Shown: positions 9,996 to 19,644 of the stretch, piece by piece
How positions within the stretch are numbered: position 1 is the stretch's first letter
Layout: the number at the start of each line of letters is the position of its first letter
Origin: Rusavskia elegans
Taxonomy: Eukaryota; Ascomycota; Lecanoromycetes; Teloschistales; Teloschistaceae
Direction: 5' to 3'
Assembly: GCA_011316305.1 (NCBI GenBank)
Contig: SAUG01000062.1
Coordinates: forward strand, 1-64,000
DNA: 64,000 nt
Position numbers and translations under genes: made by a program
Notes under the pieces: model-generated
Database searches by the model: none
Told to the model about the DNA's origin: nothing
What the model saw: only the letters and a program-made list of their open reading frames with translations

Positions 9996-12027
9996 ATGAA
10001 AGCTCCTTCATCTTCATCTCGTGCGTGGGAAGGATTAACACCACCCTTGGCGGAATGGATTATCGATGCCGTCGACAGCATGGGCTTCAAACGGATGACC
10101 CCTGTCCAAGCCTCGACGATCCCCCTATTCATGACCCACAAGGATGTTGTTGTCGAGGTAGGTATATGACAGGCTTCCAGCGCAAGCAGATATCTGACTA
10201 CCTTTAGGCAGTGACAGGGAGTGGGAAAACCCTTGCTTTCCTAATCCCCATTGTGGAAAAGCTCCTCAGAGTAGATGATCCGATCAAAAAGCATCATGTT
10301 GGGGCCATAGTGATAAGTCCTACAAGGCAAGTCTCATATCTCGGGATGCAGGGTGTAAAGGAGCTAACTATTCGAGTAGAGAGCTAGCTACTCAGATATA
10401 TAATGTCTTACAGTCTTTATTAGCATTTCATGGTCCTTCAACTGCAGCTTTGAACCCTCTAGATGAAGATGCAGACATGGAGGCCGGAGCCGAGCCAATT
10501 CTCTCATCCTCAAAGTCAGAGCCCAAAGTTGTACCCCAATTACTCGTGGGCGGAGACGTATCGACATCCCAGGACCTAAGTCATTTCCTCCATCGCTCGC
10601 CAAACCTCGTAATCTCAACCCCTGGCCGCCTCCTCGAGCTTCTTTCCTCACCACACGTTCACTGCCCCCAATCATCCTTCGAAGTCCTCGTCCTCGATGA
10701 AGCCGACCGCCTCCTCGACCTCGGCTTCAAAGAAGACCTCCAAAAAATCCTCGCTCGCCTCCCCAAACAACGACGCACCGGCCTCTTCAGCGCCAGCGTG
10801 AGCGAAGCCGTTGACCAAATCGTCCGTGTCGGCCTCCGCAACCCCGTCAAAATCGTCGTCAAAGTAAAAGGTCTCAACAACGCGGAAGACCAACGCACAC
10901 CAGCGAGTCTCTCCCTGAAATACATCACATGTCCAGCATCGCACAAACTCCCCACTCTCTGCAAACTCCTGCAAAGCCTCGACCCAACACCGAATAAAAC
11001 AATCATCTACCTCTCCACTTGCGCAGCAGTCGACTACTTCCAACACATCCTCCCCGCCATCCTACCCTCCATCGAAGGCGGCCAACACTTCACCCTCGTC
11101 CCCCTCCACGGCAAACACCCCCCCAAAGTCCGACAAAAGAACTTCGCCGCCTTCTCCAACTCCACCCTCCCATCCATCCTCCTAACAACCGACGTCGCCG
11201 CCCGCGGCCTTGACATCCCCCAAGTCGACCTCGTAATCCAAATCGATCCCCCCAGCGACCCAAAAGTGTTCCTCCACCGCTGCGGCCGCGCCGGGCGCGC
11301 AGGCCGCAAGGGATTGAGCGTCATATTTCTCCAACCCGGGAGAGAAGAAGAATACGTCTCCTTCCTCGAAGTGCGGAAAACGCCCGTTAGCCCCTTGGAC
11401 CTACCCCCAACCTCATCATCAAGTACGACTTCAGACGACGCAGCCACCCAAACCACCTCCAAAATCCGCCAAATCGTCCGCACGGACCGCGCCCTCCACG
11501 ACAAAGCCCAACGCGCCTTCGTCAGCTGGGTAAAAGCCTACAGCAAACACCAAGCGGGCAGCATCTTCCGGGTCTCCGATCTCGACTGGGAGGATCTAGG
11601 TCAGGCATGGGGATTACTGAAACTCCCCAAGATGCCGGAGTTGAAGAAATGGGAGGGTGATCGTTCCCTCGGCGTCCACGATATTGATTTCAGCACATAT
11701 GCGTACAAAGATCGGAAACGAGAGCAGTTGCGACTCGAGCAACTGCGGGAGAGCAAGGATGGGGTTCTCTCGGAAGAATTGAGGGGGAAGGCTGATGGGG
11801 TGAAGAAGAAGGGGGAGAAGAGGGCATGGAGTCAGAAACTCGAAGCTAAGGACGAGCGGGAAAGGAGGAGGGAGAAAAAGCGGACGAAGCGGGAAGCTGA
11901 GAAATGGGAGAAGATGACACCGGCTGAGAAGGAGAAACAGCGAGAATTGGAGAGGATGATTGAGAGTGTCAAGCGGAAGCAGGTGGAGGAGGAGCAGCTG
12001 GGGGAATTTCATGGGTTCGATGATTGA
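9996..12027 (+). CDS. SPB4: ATP-dependent rRNA helicase Spb4
   Basis: DEAD-box helicase of 60S ribosomal subunit assembly (nucleolus). Three exons: 9996-10157, 10208-10326 and 10380-12027, giving 642 residues. Intron 1 (50 nt) is GTAGGT...TTTAG. Intron 2 (53 nt) starts with GC (AG|GCAAGT) and has branch GCTAAC and acceptor GTAG; splicing there restores SPTRELATQI. Motifs in order are [11 protein letters not shown] (Q motif), AVTGSGKT (Walker A, split by intron 1), SPTREL (split by intron 2), [23 protein letters not shown] (DEAD at about 200), [17 protein letters not shown] and [13 protein letters not shown]. The Spb4 C-terminal region follows ([14 protein letters not shown], then [18 protein letters not shown]), then a Lys/Glu/Arg-rich tail. 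The ATG at 9996 was chosen; one at 9954 adds 14 residues without family support. Confidence 0.93.
10327..10379 (+). other. GC-AG intron in SPB4
   Basis: The exon boundary reads ACAAG|GCAAGT and the acceptor GAGTAG|A. A normal GT donor at this place would not restore the helicase motif Ia SPTREL, whereas GC-AG splicing does so exactly. A branch-like GCTAAC lies about 14 nt before the acceptor. GCAAGT is the known consensus for the minor GC-AG class handled by the ordinary spliceosome. Confidence 0.85.
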
Positions 12028-12168
12028 TGCCAGCTATCATTGTTCGTACTCTACCGATCTAATGGGTATCAATACTCTTCATGCCTCATGTACTCGTAAG
12101 TCTGCCACTCGCTCATCGTCATCTTTTTCCCTTGCGCATGTCACATGTCTTCCCCGAGGTCTTGAGAA
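12028..12168. other. Convergent 3' intergenic spacer
   Basis: SPB4 (plus) and the next gene (minus) converge with only 141 bp between stop codons, so their 3' ends probably overlap or share this spacer. Confidence 0.5.
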
Positions 12169-13399
12169 TCAATCACGACAAAACATAACCTCCCACTCCC
12201 TCTGACTCGGCAATCTCCCCCCTTTAAAATCCTTACTCCACCTCTTCCTCTCCCCATTCCCAGGCCCCATAAAACTCAACCTCCCACCCCCACCCCCACC
12301 CCCCTCAACAACTTCATTCTCCTTCCCAACCAACACACTCTCCCTCCTCCCCTTCCTCCCCATCGCCTTCTCCACCCTCCAAAACTCCTCCCTCTGCCAC
12401 ACAACCGCCTTCTCGACCTCTTTCCTCCACCTCCTCATTCCTTCGATCCGGTCCCGGACCTCGCGAATACCGTTATGTTCATCCACCTTCTTCTCTTTCA
12501 AAAACTGCAAAATCTTCTTCCGATCTTCTGCCGCTGAAGACGGTGATGGCGACGATGGCGATGGTGGCATATCACCACCAACGATACCAGAAGAAGATGC
12601 AGATGGCACAACCCTCGGCACATCACCCAAACTCTTACTCCTCTTCCCCCCTCCCCCTCCTCCTCCTCCTCCTCCTCCTCCTGGCAACTTAACCGGCATG
12701 ACGCTTCCATCCGGTCGGGGCACGAGTTCGAAATGTACGCCTCGTTTCCATTCTTCGCTTTCTCTGATCTCGTTCCCCCTCCCCTTCTCCATCTCTCCCT
12801 CCCTACCGCTATCCACCATCTCTCTTCCATCCTCCTCAACACCCCTCTCTACGTCCCTAACAAGCCGTCCCAACACAATCCCATCCAAATCAATCCACTC
12901 GTTAATCATCTCGACCCTATCGGCCAAGAGCTGCAACTGGCTAGCATGGTGATTTAAATGGCCTTCGAGGGCGGCGTGCGTGGTTGGTAGGGCGTCGGTG
13001 TTTGTGGGTCGTTTGGAGATGTGGTGGTGGAGAGGGGAGGAAGGAGTTTGTGGGGATGGAGGAAGGAGGGAGGAGCGAGGGGATGGGTGGAGGGAGGAGG
13101 TTGAGGTTCGGGAGGCCGTGGTGCGGATGGAGGTTGGGGAGGCGGCTGTCGGAGGGGTTTGGTTGCGTGCAGGGGGTTGGGATTTTTGTTGGAGCTGTGG
13201 ATGAGTGGGTGAGTGCTGTTAGTCGGGGTTTTGCCTTTTGTGGGTGAGGAGGTTTGTGGATGAAGGGGGTGTTTGGAGTGAAGAAAGGAAAGGGTACTGT
13301 TTTAGCGTGCCCACTTACAGCTTTCGATTTCTCATCGTTCTTGCGGTCCGACTCTGGTGGATCGCGAGTTTTGAATCTGAACGATGGTAGGTAATCCAT
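12169..13399 (-). CDS. Uncharacterised coiled-coil protein with poly-Gly tracts
   Basis: Two exons: 13399-13319 (27 residues, MDYLPSFRFKTRDPPESDRK) and 13194-12169, with a 124-nt intron (13195-13318; donor GTAAGT, branch GACTAAC, acceptor CCACAG); the join is phase 0 and gives 368 residues. A Ser/Thr/Pro-rich N-terminal region is followed by a helical stretch (LEGHLNHHASQLQLLADRVE, then MINEWIDLDG), a run of 12 Gly, a Ser/Pro linker, and a charged probable coiled coil (EDRKKILQFLKEKKVDEHNG). A second Gly run (8) precedes the basic C-terminus. I do not recognise the family; the helical block HHASQLQLLADRVEMINEW is the best conserved-looking part. The coding strand is strongly purine-biased, which makes the shadow frames here misleading. 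Confidence 0.68.
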
Positions 13400-13721
13400 G
13401 TTTGCTTTGGCGATATTCACAAGTTTGTCCGGCGAGTGGGAAAAGGATATGAGGATTACCTATATCGAGGGTTGTTGCTGCCTGCCACATTAATGACGAG
13501 GATAGATCGGAAAGTGCAATCGACAGATAGATAGTGACTCAGCCGAATAGATAAGGAAGGAAAAGTGATGATGAAGCAAAGTCACTCATGGGCAAACCCA
13601 AGGTTATGGACATAGTCGTTTTTATTTGGGTATCTGACACTTCTTTCTGACCGCTACGCAGTATGAACACCATCATCAAAAGAGTGTTCCGCATGATTGA
13701 ATGTACAAATGACAGCATCAC
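13400..13721. other. Upstream region of the poly-Gly protein gene
   Basis: About 320 bp holding the presumed promoter of the minus-strand gene that starts at 13399. No gene is seen. Its far end merges into the repeat array that follows. Confidence 0.45.
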
Positions 13722-14100
13722 CTTGCTGTTTTTCCGGGGCTGGAAAGCCCGAGAACATGATTCCGACACCCGACTGTAGAAGCAACAGCTTCATCGCTGT
13801 ATTTTAGGCTGAAAAGCCTCTGACAAGCCTCCGAGAACATCTTAATCACCAGGAGTAGAAACAACACCGACACTGTATTTTGAGGCCGAAAAGCCTCTGA
13901 CGAGCCTCCAAGAACGTCTTGTGCACCTGAATTTAGGAACAGCGATTCTATTGTATTGAAGCCGAATCGCCTCCGAGAATGTCCTCATCAATTGGGAAAG
14001 AAACAACATCATCGCTGTATGTTTAGGCCGAAAAGCCTCTGAGAACCTTGTGAGAATGTCTTGATGAGCTGGATGTAGAGACAGCACCTTTGCTGTATCA
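13722..14100. repeat. Imperfect minisatellite, about 5-6 units of roughly 65-80 bp, with hairpins
   Basis: Units begin with a GCTGTATTTTAGG-like phrase, continue with AAAGCCTCTGA and CCGAGAAC, and end with AGAAACAACA. Starts are near 13,722, 13,795, 13,871, 13,950, 14,013 and 14,092. Most units carry a small perfect inverted repeat: GGGCT-GGAA-AGCCC at 13,737-13,750, AGGCT-GAAA-AGCCT at 13,806-13,819, GAGGC-CGAAAA-GCCTC at 13,882-13,897, and AGGC-CGAAAA-GCCT at 14,025-14,038. The first two have GNRA-type tetraloops and a paired base change between units. No reading frame runs through all the units. Confidence 0.75.
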
Positions 14101-14360
14101 TTGTTGCAGTAGTTTAGGCGGAGACGTGAAGCGAATATCTTAACCGGCGGAACGTAGAAAGAGAGGGATGACATCGTTAGACTGCATAGCCGTTGAGCGT
14201 GGATATAGCGAGAGTGCAGACCATAGACTGAGGACCCAGGGGATGACGAAGGACCTGCAAGTGGTTAAAGAATGCCAGAAGCAGATGAAAGCCAGGGAGA
14301 GAATTACCGATCAGTGGCATGCAGAGGAAACCCCGGATGGCATTCTGCAAACTCCAAAGA

Positions 14361-14540
14361 CATGCACCGAAGTCAGTCAATTTGGGGTGTTGGAGAAGAA
14401 GGCGGACGATAGACATTTGGCGGCAATCGACGACATACACCGAAGTCAGTCGAGTCGATATTGCGACCGCCAAAGCAGACCATGCGAGAATTTGATTGCA
14501 AGCTGAACTCATCCGCCCATGACATACACTGAGATCAGTC
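14361..14540. repeat. Three-copy short repeat ending at the stop codon of the next gene
   Basis: The phrase ACATRCACCGAAGTCAGTC occurs at about 14,360-14,378 and 14,433-14,451, and as a diverged copy at 14,522-14,540 (ACATACACTGAGATCAGTC). Spacing is about 73 and 89 bp. The third copy abuts the TAG (14540-14542, minus strand) of the 1081-residue gene, so the array extends from that gene's end into its 3' flank. Confidence 0.6.
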
Positions 14541-17500
14541 TAAAAGGCGGATTGAGCTGCACTTGCGAGTTGACTTTGGAAATCGTCGCTGGCATATGCT
14601 TCATCCTCTGCGGTCCATTGGGCATTCAGGAATGCTGCCACCTCTGGGTCCATGTTAAAGTCTTCGAAGGCCGTGGGGGTCGGAAGAGTGTAGGCCTTGG
14701 TCCGGTCGTCGTCTTCGCTCTCATCCAGGAGCTCATCACTCGCGTCATCAATATGTTCCTCATTATCACGGTCTTCTTCATCATCATACAGAGAGGCATG
14801 GTCCTCATCATCAATTACGTCGTCATCTTCAGCAACTCGTGGAGAGCTCCTGCTGATCGATGGCCCTGGCGTAGCCATATCTTGCTTCTGCGACACAACA
14901 AAGTCGGCAAAGGTCGTTTGGAAATCTTCAGTTGCCGCTGTCTCATCGCTTGCACTCCACTCAGATTCCACTAGGCCCTTTGCTTCGGGATCCATGGTCT
15001 GCTGATAGTTATCGTATGACTGCAGGCCGTTCACTATTTCCCGAACAGTCGACGTCGAGAGAGTCTCCACCAACTTTTTCGCGTTGGACTTCGGTGATGT
15101 TCGGCGTGCAGCACCCAATATGCTGAACCCACCCTCCTCGTCCTGGGATCCGATGGACTTCTCAACAGGCGCAACCGGTGCTCCCGTATTTGCTTGCTGC
15201 GGCTGGAAGAAGATCGCAGGGACGGTAGGCTGAACGGTCGGTTGAGTACCACCAGCTTGACTAGGCACATGTGGTTTGCTGGGACTGTTTTGAATGTCTT
15301 TCGGTGACAGGACTGACCTACTCTGCCCTGCGATTTTCGCTCGCAATAATTCTCGATTGCGTTCGAGAGTCTTGGCCGCCTCCGGGTCCCATCGCTTTTC
15401 CGCCTTTGCCACTCCTTGTTTCGGCGCCGGTGTTACGGGAGGAAACATGGGTCCCTGCACGGGTTTCTGGGGAGAAGGTGCAGATACTGCATTGTCCGCC
15501 ACCTGACCGACAGTGCCTTCTGTAGCGGAAGGTGGGACAGATCGAGACTTATCGACAATTGGGCTTGCGATTTCCTCCTCCTCCTCCTCCTCCTCGCTAC
15601 TGTCCTCTTCGCTGCTGCTTGAAAAGTATGGGGCCTCAAAATGGCCGCTGTGGTTGAAGCGTGGGTCATCCTTGGAAATGGTCAGCTCAGAACGTGTCGT
15701 AGATTGGCCAAAGACATTAGGGGGTGAATCGGCGAAACGAGAGCCGGTGTATTTGGTGGCTTGCTCGCTTGGAGATGTGTGCGATCCAGCTGCAGGTACC
15801 TTCGAACTATTTGGCGTGTTCAGCAGATGGGTGTCAGATGGTGAATGATCATGTCCGCTGGTACGACGAGATTTGCGAGATGCATTTACGTCTTCTTCAT
15901 CCTCAGAGTCAGAGTCGTAGAAGAAGTCCGGGTCCAATCCATAACTAACCCCTTTGGGATTTGGGATAACTCGAGGAGAAGGTCGTCGTCTTTTGGAACC
16001 AGTTGGTTGGCTAGAAAGGGCGGCTCGATGAGCATCTGCAACGTCTTGCTTTTCCTGTTCCGTAACTTTTCTTTCTTCCTCTGCAAATCGCCTCGCCTCT
16101 TCTGTAATTTTCCGCTCTTCCTCTAACTTGGCCCACTCAAGTCTGATCCTGTCCCTCTCTTCTCTGACCTTCTTCATCGACTCAATGTTTTCTTTTGTTC
16201 TGAAAGTTTTCTGCGCTGCGAGCTGCGAAGTTTGAAGGCGCTGTCCGAAATCGGAATGCGTTGGCATTGGTCGTCGGGGTTCCGTTTGAGCGACGCGCTG
16301 ATCCCGAGCGTTGTCTGTGCTTGTTCGTGGTGTCGCAGGGGGAGCATGTCTTCGGCGGATACTTGGCACATATTTGAGTGCCGAAGTGACCATTGAGGGC
16401 AGCCAGAAGCCTCGTTGAGGAGTTTGCGGAGGCGGCTCGTCGATCTGAGTGGCGGCAGATTCATCGCCCAAATCTGCTTCCGCTGATGCTGTGGGGGACT
16501 GCATACCACTGGAAGAAGTAATGTCTGCAGTCGCACTGTTCATTGCGGCAATACTGCCTGCAGGACCGCCCTCGATAATATCCTCGTGCTGATTCTGAGA
16601 GTGGGTATTGCTAGAAAGTAGTAGCTCTCCATTGATGTTATACGGGCCAGCTTCATGGTCCGATGAGGGACTGCCTCGTGAGAGCGCTAGTTGCGTTGCC
16701 CTCAATGACTTGCCCATGCCATTTCCATTCTTCCCCCAATGCAATCTTCGTGCGGAGTTCTGTCTGGGTTTCGGTGCAGGTGGAGGCGAGAGGCTGATCC
16801 GTCGTCTTTGCGCCTCGGGCATGTCGGTTTCCTCGTCTCGCTTGCGTTTGTTCTCGGATGAGGCATTGACTTGCGCTTCGGCTGCTGCTATTTTCGCTTC
16901 GGCTGCCGCTTTTCTCGCTTCTGCTTCTGCTATTTCTTCAGGTGTAAGCCAATTGCGTCCATACGATAACTCACGCTTATCCCCAAGGATGTCGCCAATT
17001 TCGCGAATAGTGGAATGAGAGACTCCGGTGATTCGGATCTCTCTTGTACTGCCGAGGTGCAAAGTGATGTCGCAAAACTCGGGAATGACTGCGATTCCAC
17101 TGTTGAATCCATAGCGACCCATAGTCTTGAAAGTGTCGAGAAGATGGTCTGTCTGTGCGGAGGCATCTCGCACAACGACCGTCTGGCTTTGTGATTGAGG
17201 GGTAGTATGAATGATTGGAGACGCCACTGGTGCAGCCGGCCCGTCTGTCTGAGTAGACACAGACTCGACCCTCGTAGCTTGCTCTCCAGTAGCCTGTGAG
17301 CTGGGTACAGCTTCGGTTGCCAACCCGTTGATAGATGGGGACTGTGCGGGGCTGAGAATCTGAGCAAAAAGTGCGGACGTGTTGGAAGGAGAAAAGGGTG
17401 ATGTCTGGATGACTTCCGGACGGGCTGCATTGGCCTCTGCACTATGATACTCAAGGGAAGCCAGGGCGCATTCGGGTGTAAAGTTCAGAAGGAAACGATC

Positions 17501-17785
17501 TGCATCTGAAAGGGAATCTTGGTGCTCACGAGTACTTTCAGCGTCTTGGGCGTGATGTACGTAGCCACCAGCATTGCCCTCGCGCAACGTTTGATTTTGG
17601 ACTGCGTGGTCTTGCTGTGATGATGACGATGCGTCTTCGGTGGTCTCTGAGGTGATAACGGGTCGAGTCAAATTGGCTACTCGCTTTCGACGGCGAGTGC
17701 CTCCTGCAGGTAGTTCGGTGGGTGGACTGGGAGGGATGCCCTCGGCTTCGCGGATCTTCGCCTGTTGACGAGTGACACGACCCAT
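14540..17785 (-). CDS. Large charged, probably nuclear protein of unknown function
   Basis: An uninterrupted 1081-residue frame. The N-terminus is basic (MGRVTRQQAKIREAEG; GGTRRRKRVANLTRP), suggesting a nuclear signal. An Ala/Glu helix lies near 280-310 (EEIAEAEARKAAAEAKIAAA), followed by KRKRDEE and QRRRISLSPPP. A single hydrophobic, amphipathic-looking segment appears near 465-490 (FWLPSMVTSALKYVPSIRRR). A strong coiled coil lies near 540-600 (MKKVREERDRIRLEWAKLEE). Acidic runs follow (SSSEEDSSEEEEEEEE near 740; DDDVIDDEDHASLYDDEEDR near 1000). Most of the rest is Ser/Pro/Gln-rich and disordered. I recognise no catalytic domain. A chromatin or nuclear-envelope role is only a guess from the composition and the amphipathic segment. 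Confidence 0.78.
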   Translation of the reverse strand: MGRVTRQQAKIREAEGIPPSPPTELPAGGTRRRKRVANLTRPVITSETTEDASSSSQQDHAVQNQTLREGNAGGYVHHAQDAESTREHQDSLSDADRFLLNFTPECALASLEYHSAEANAARPEVIQTSPFSPSNTSALFAQILSPAQSPSINGLATEAVPSSQATGEQATRVESVSTQTDGPAAPVASPIIHTTPQSQSQTVVVRDASAQTDHLLDTFKTMGRYGFNSGIAVIPEFCDITLHLGSTREIRITGVSHSTIREIGDILGDKRELSYGRNWLTPEEIAEAEARKAAAEAKIAAAEAQVNASSENKRKRDEETDMPEAQRRRISLSPPPAPKPRQNSARRLHWGKNGNGMGKSLRATQLALSRGSPSSDHEAGPYNINGELLLSSNTHSQNQHEDIIEGGPAGSIAAMNSATADITSSSGMQSPTASAEADLGDESAATQIDEPPPQTPQRGFWLPSMVTSALKYVPSIRRRHAPPATPRTSTDNARDQRVAQTEPRRPMPTHSDFGQRLQTSQLAAQKTFRTKENIESMKKVREERDRIRLEWAKLEEERKITEEARRFAEEERKVTEQEKQDVADAHRAALSSQPTGSKRRRPSPRVIPNPKGVSYGLDPDFFYDSDSEDEEDVNASRKSRRTSGHDHSPSDTHLLNTPNSSKVPAAGSHTSPSEQATKYTGSRFADSPPNVFGQSTTRSELTISKDDPRFNHSGHFEAPYFSSSSEEDSSEEEEEEEEIASPIVDKSRSVPPSATEGTVGQVADNAVSAPSPQKPVQGPMFPPVTPAPKQGVAKAEKRWDPEAAKTLERNRELLRAKIAGQSRSVLSPKDIQNSPSKPHVPSQAGGTQPTVQPTVPAIFFQPQQANTGAPVAPVEKSIGSQDEEGGFSILGAARRTSPKSNAKKLVETLSTSTVREIVNGLQSYDNYQQTMDPEAKGLVESEWSASDETAATEDFQTTFADFVVSQKQDMATPGPSISRSSPRVAEDDDVIDDEDHASLYDDEEDRDNEEHIDDASDELLDESEDDDRTKAYTLPTPTAFEDFNMDPEVAAFLNAQWTAEDEAYASDDFQSQLASAAQSAF

Positions 17786-18326
17786 GGCTGCGGGGCCAGG
17801 CAGCCTGGGCGATGGATATTCGACAGCAAAGATCCTCTGCTTTTGTACAGGGAAAGAATAACAATGCGAATCGCCGAGGGGTGGAAAGAATTTGTTTATG
17901 TTGTACTGATGGGGGAAAGTTGTAGCTGTGGACGACTTCCTTTTCTGCCAGCTCCGCTAGCGTGCCGAAAGCGGTCACGGAATGGTTAGTAAGCACTGAT
18001 TAGACGACGGCGATGGTGACTCGGTGATGAGCTATGATCAGCTTTGAATTGCGATAAAATGTTCTGCGGGGGGTTTTCAATCGAAGAGAATCGGAGGTTT
18101 GAGAGAAAGAAAGAGGAAGAGGCAGAGTGCGTATTTATGTTGTATTTGCGTCAATCTCCGGTAACGTGCGCAATCGACACTTTTCGAATCATCACAAAAG
18201 CACATATTGTATTTACACGGATATTTCCATACCTTACTGTTGACGCTACTAGGAGTAAGTACATGATGATCTCTCCTGTCACCAGGCCAACATCCTAATC
18301 CCATGGAGACGTCGCCTACGGAACCA
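17786..18326. other. Intergenic, upstream of the large nuclear-type gene
   Basis: About 540 bp that must include the promoter of the minus-strand gene starting at 17785 and the 3' end of the uS15m gene. Frames present on both strands show no protein I can support. Confidence 0.45.
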
Positions 18327-19403
18327 TCATTCAACAGCAATTTGGCCCTTCCATGTTGCCTCTGTCAGACCCAGCTTTTCGATCATGTTGATCCACCTAT
18401 CACTACCCCGCTCCTTCTTGTGCATATACTTCAACAGTTTTTGACGCCTATGCAGTAGCAGCCGTAAATTTCTCTTGTTCACTTTGTCATTGCGGTTCGC
18501 CCCTTCATAACGGTCGGCGAGTATGCGGATCTTCGCAGTGAGGATTCCAATCTGGACCTCGGAGGAGCCTGTGTCTGGGCCTGCGCGTGGGGTAGGCTTT
18601 TGCTCTGCTACCGTCGAGTAAGATGACTGTAATGACGGCGCCTTGGGCCTGAGATGGCTGTCTGTGCTGTGCCGACCAAAAGTGTCGATTATTCGTTGAA
18701 CATTTGCTCGAGTCCGTTCTTTGCTGCTCGCATTTGCTAAGCTCACAATTCGGGAAATCGCCTCGGCCGCAGTCTTATGCCCAGCATCGTGCGCCTTAGC
18801 TGCTTCGGCATCCTTCGTAGGGTCGGCGCGTTCCCGATTCACCGCAACAATTGGTTCCGACAAGCTCCGTGAATATTCAAGGGAATTTGCGAGTTCGGGT
18901 TTGTTAAGGTAGTAGTTGAGATGAGCCTCATCTGTGGCGTGAGCTGGAGAGGGTGGGGGCTCGCTCGGAGACTGTGAGGTAGTCGTGTGTGAGACTTCTT
19001 CGACGGATGCCGTTGCTTGAGCAGATAGATCTGAGTCCAAAGACCTGATGAATGGCGTTGTCACACCACGGATGGGATCCCCGAGTGCTGCGGCTCGTTG
19101 TTCTTTCAACTCAGCCTGTCGTGCCACATTGGCGGCCCTTCGTTGCCGCGAGTGCTGTTGGGCATGTAAGTCCTCATAGTGCCCATGTTTCCGTTCTGAT
19201 GCCTTCAATCCGCGGAGGGAGCGGGAGAATGCGCGGCGTGGGAGGTGCCACTGGAACAGTGATGGCTTTACATTTTCTGAATTTTCGAAATTAGCAGATA
19301 TGAACGAGAGATGGGTCGTGGAGAAGATAGGTTTACCACATAAGCTCTGGATCATGCACTGACTTGCCGCTCTGTTGACCATCCTTACGAGGAGCGACAG
19401 CAC
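18327..19403 (-). CDS. Mitochondrial small-subunit ribosomal protein uS15m
   Basis: The C-terminal 85 residues are a clear S15 domain: GSSEVQIGILTAKIRILADR, then RLLLHRRQKLLKYMHKKERG and WINMIEKLGLTE, which bind the small-subunit rRNA. The N-terminus is rich in Arg, Ser and Gln (WHLPRRAFSRSLRGLKASER), as expected for mitochondrial import, so this is the mitochondrial homologue (yeast Mrps28 type) with the long fungal N-terminal extension. The uninterrupted frame gives 358 residues. A candidate 60-nt intron (19277-19336; GTAAAC, branch TGCTAAT, acceptor TTCAG) lies in the presequence; it contains no stop and is a multiple of three, so both forms stay in frame. The start may be 19403 or the second ATG at 19382. 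It is divergent from RPS0 across 241 bp. Confidence 0.87.
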   Translation of the reverse strand: MLSLLVRMVNRAASQCMIQSLCGKPIFSTTHLSFISANFENSENVKPSLFQWHLPRRAFSRSLRGLKASERKHGHYEDLHAQQHSRQRRAANVARQAELKEQRAAALGDPIRGVTTPFIRSLDSDLSAQATASVEEVSHTTTSQSPSEPPPSPAHATDEAHLNYYLNKPELANSLEYSRSLSEPIVAVNRERADPTKDAEAAKAHDAGHKTAAEAISRIVSLANASSKERTRANVQRIIDTFGRHSTDSHLRPKAPSLQSSYSTVAEQKPTPRAGPDTGSSEVQIGILTAKIRILADRYEGANRNDKVNKRNLRLLLHRRQKLLKYMHKKERGSDRWINMIEKLGLTEATWKGQIAVE

Positions 19404-19644
19404 TTGAAAAGGTAACCTCTGTCGAGAGCAGACGTCGTCAATGGGGCCCTTGTAATTTATGCATGACCTAAAATAGCGTGAACGATCTTTACCGGCCCGC
19501 TAGCGCCACGCACAAAATAGCCGATTATCGAGCTCGTCCCGGAAATTCTAGTCTGAGTATGATCAATTCTCACTTTCGCTGGTAGACATCTCAAGCCGAT
19601 AACTTGGTGACTTTCGTTGACTGAAAGCTATCAAGTCCCTCAAG
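19404..19644. promoter_or_regulatory. Divergent promoter between uS15m and RPS0
   Basis: Only 241 bp separate the start codons of a mitochondrial and a cytosolic ribosomal protein gene, so their promoters must be shared or interleaved. I can name no individual site with confidence. Confidence 0.45.

Noticed and set aside
13842..14174. 110-codon minus-strand frame across the minisatellite
   Set aside because: The frame is not maintained across all repeat units and its residues only mirror the repeat; the hairpins suggest noncoding structure instead.
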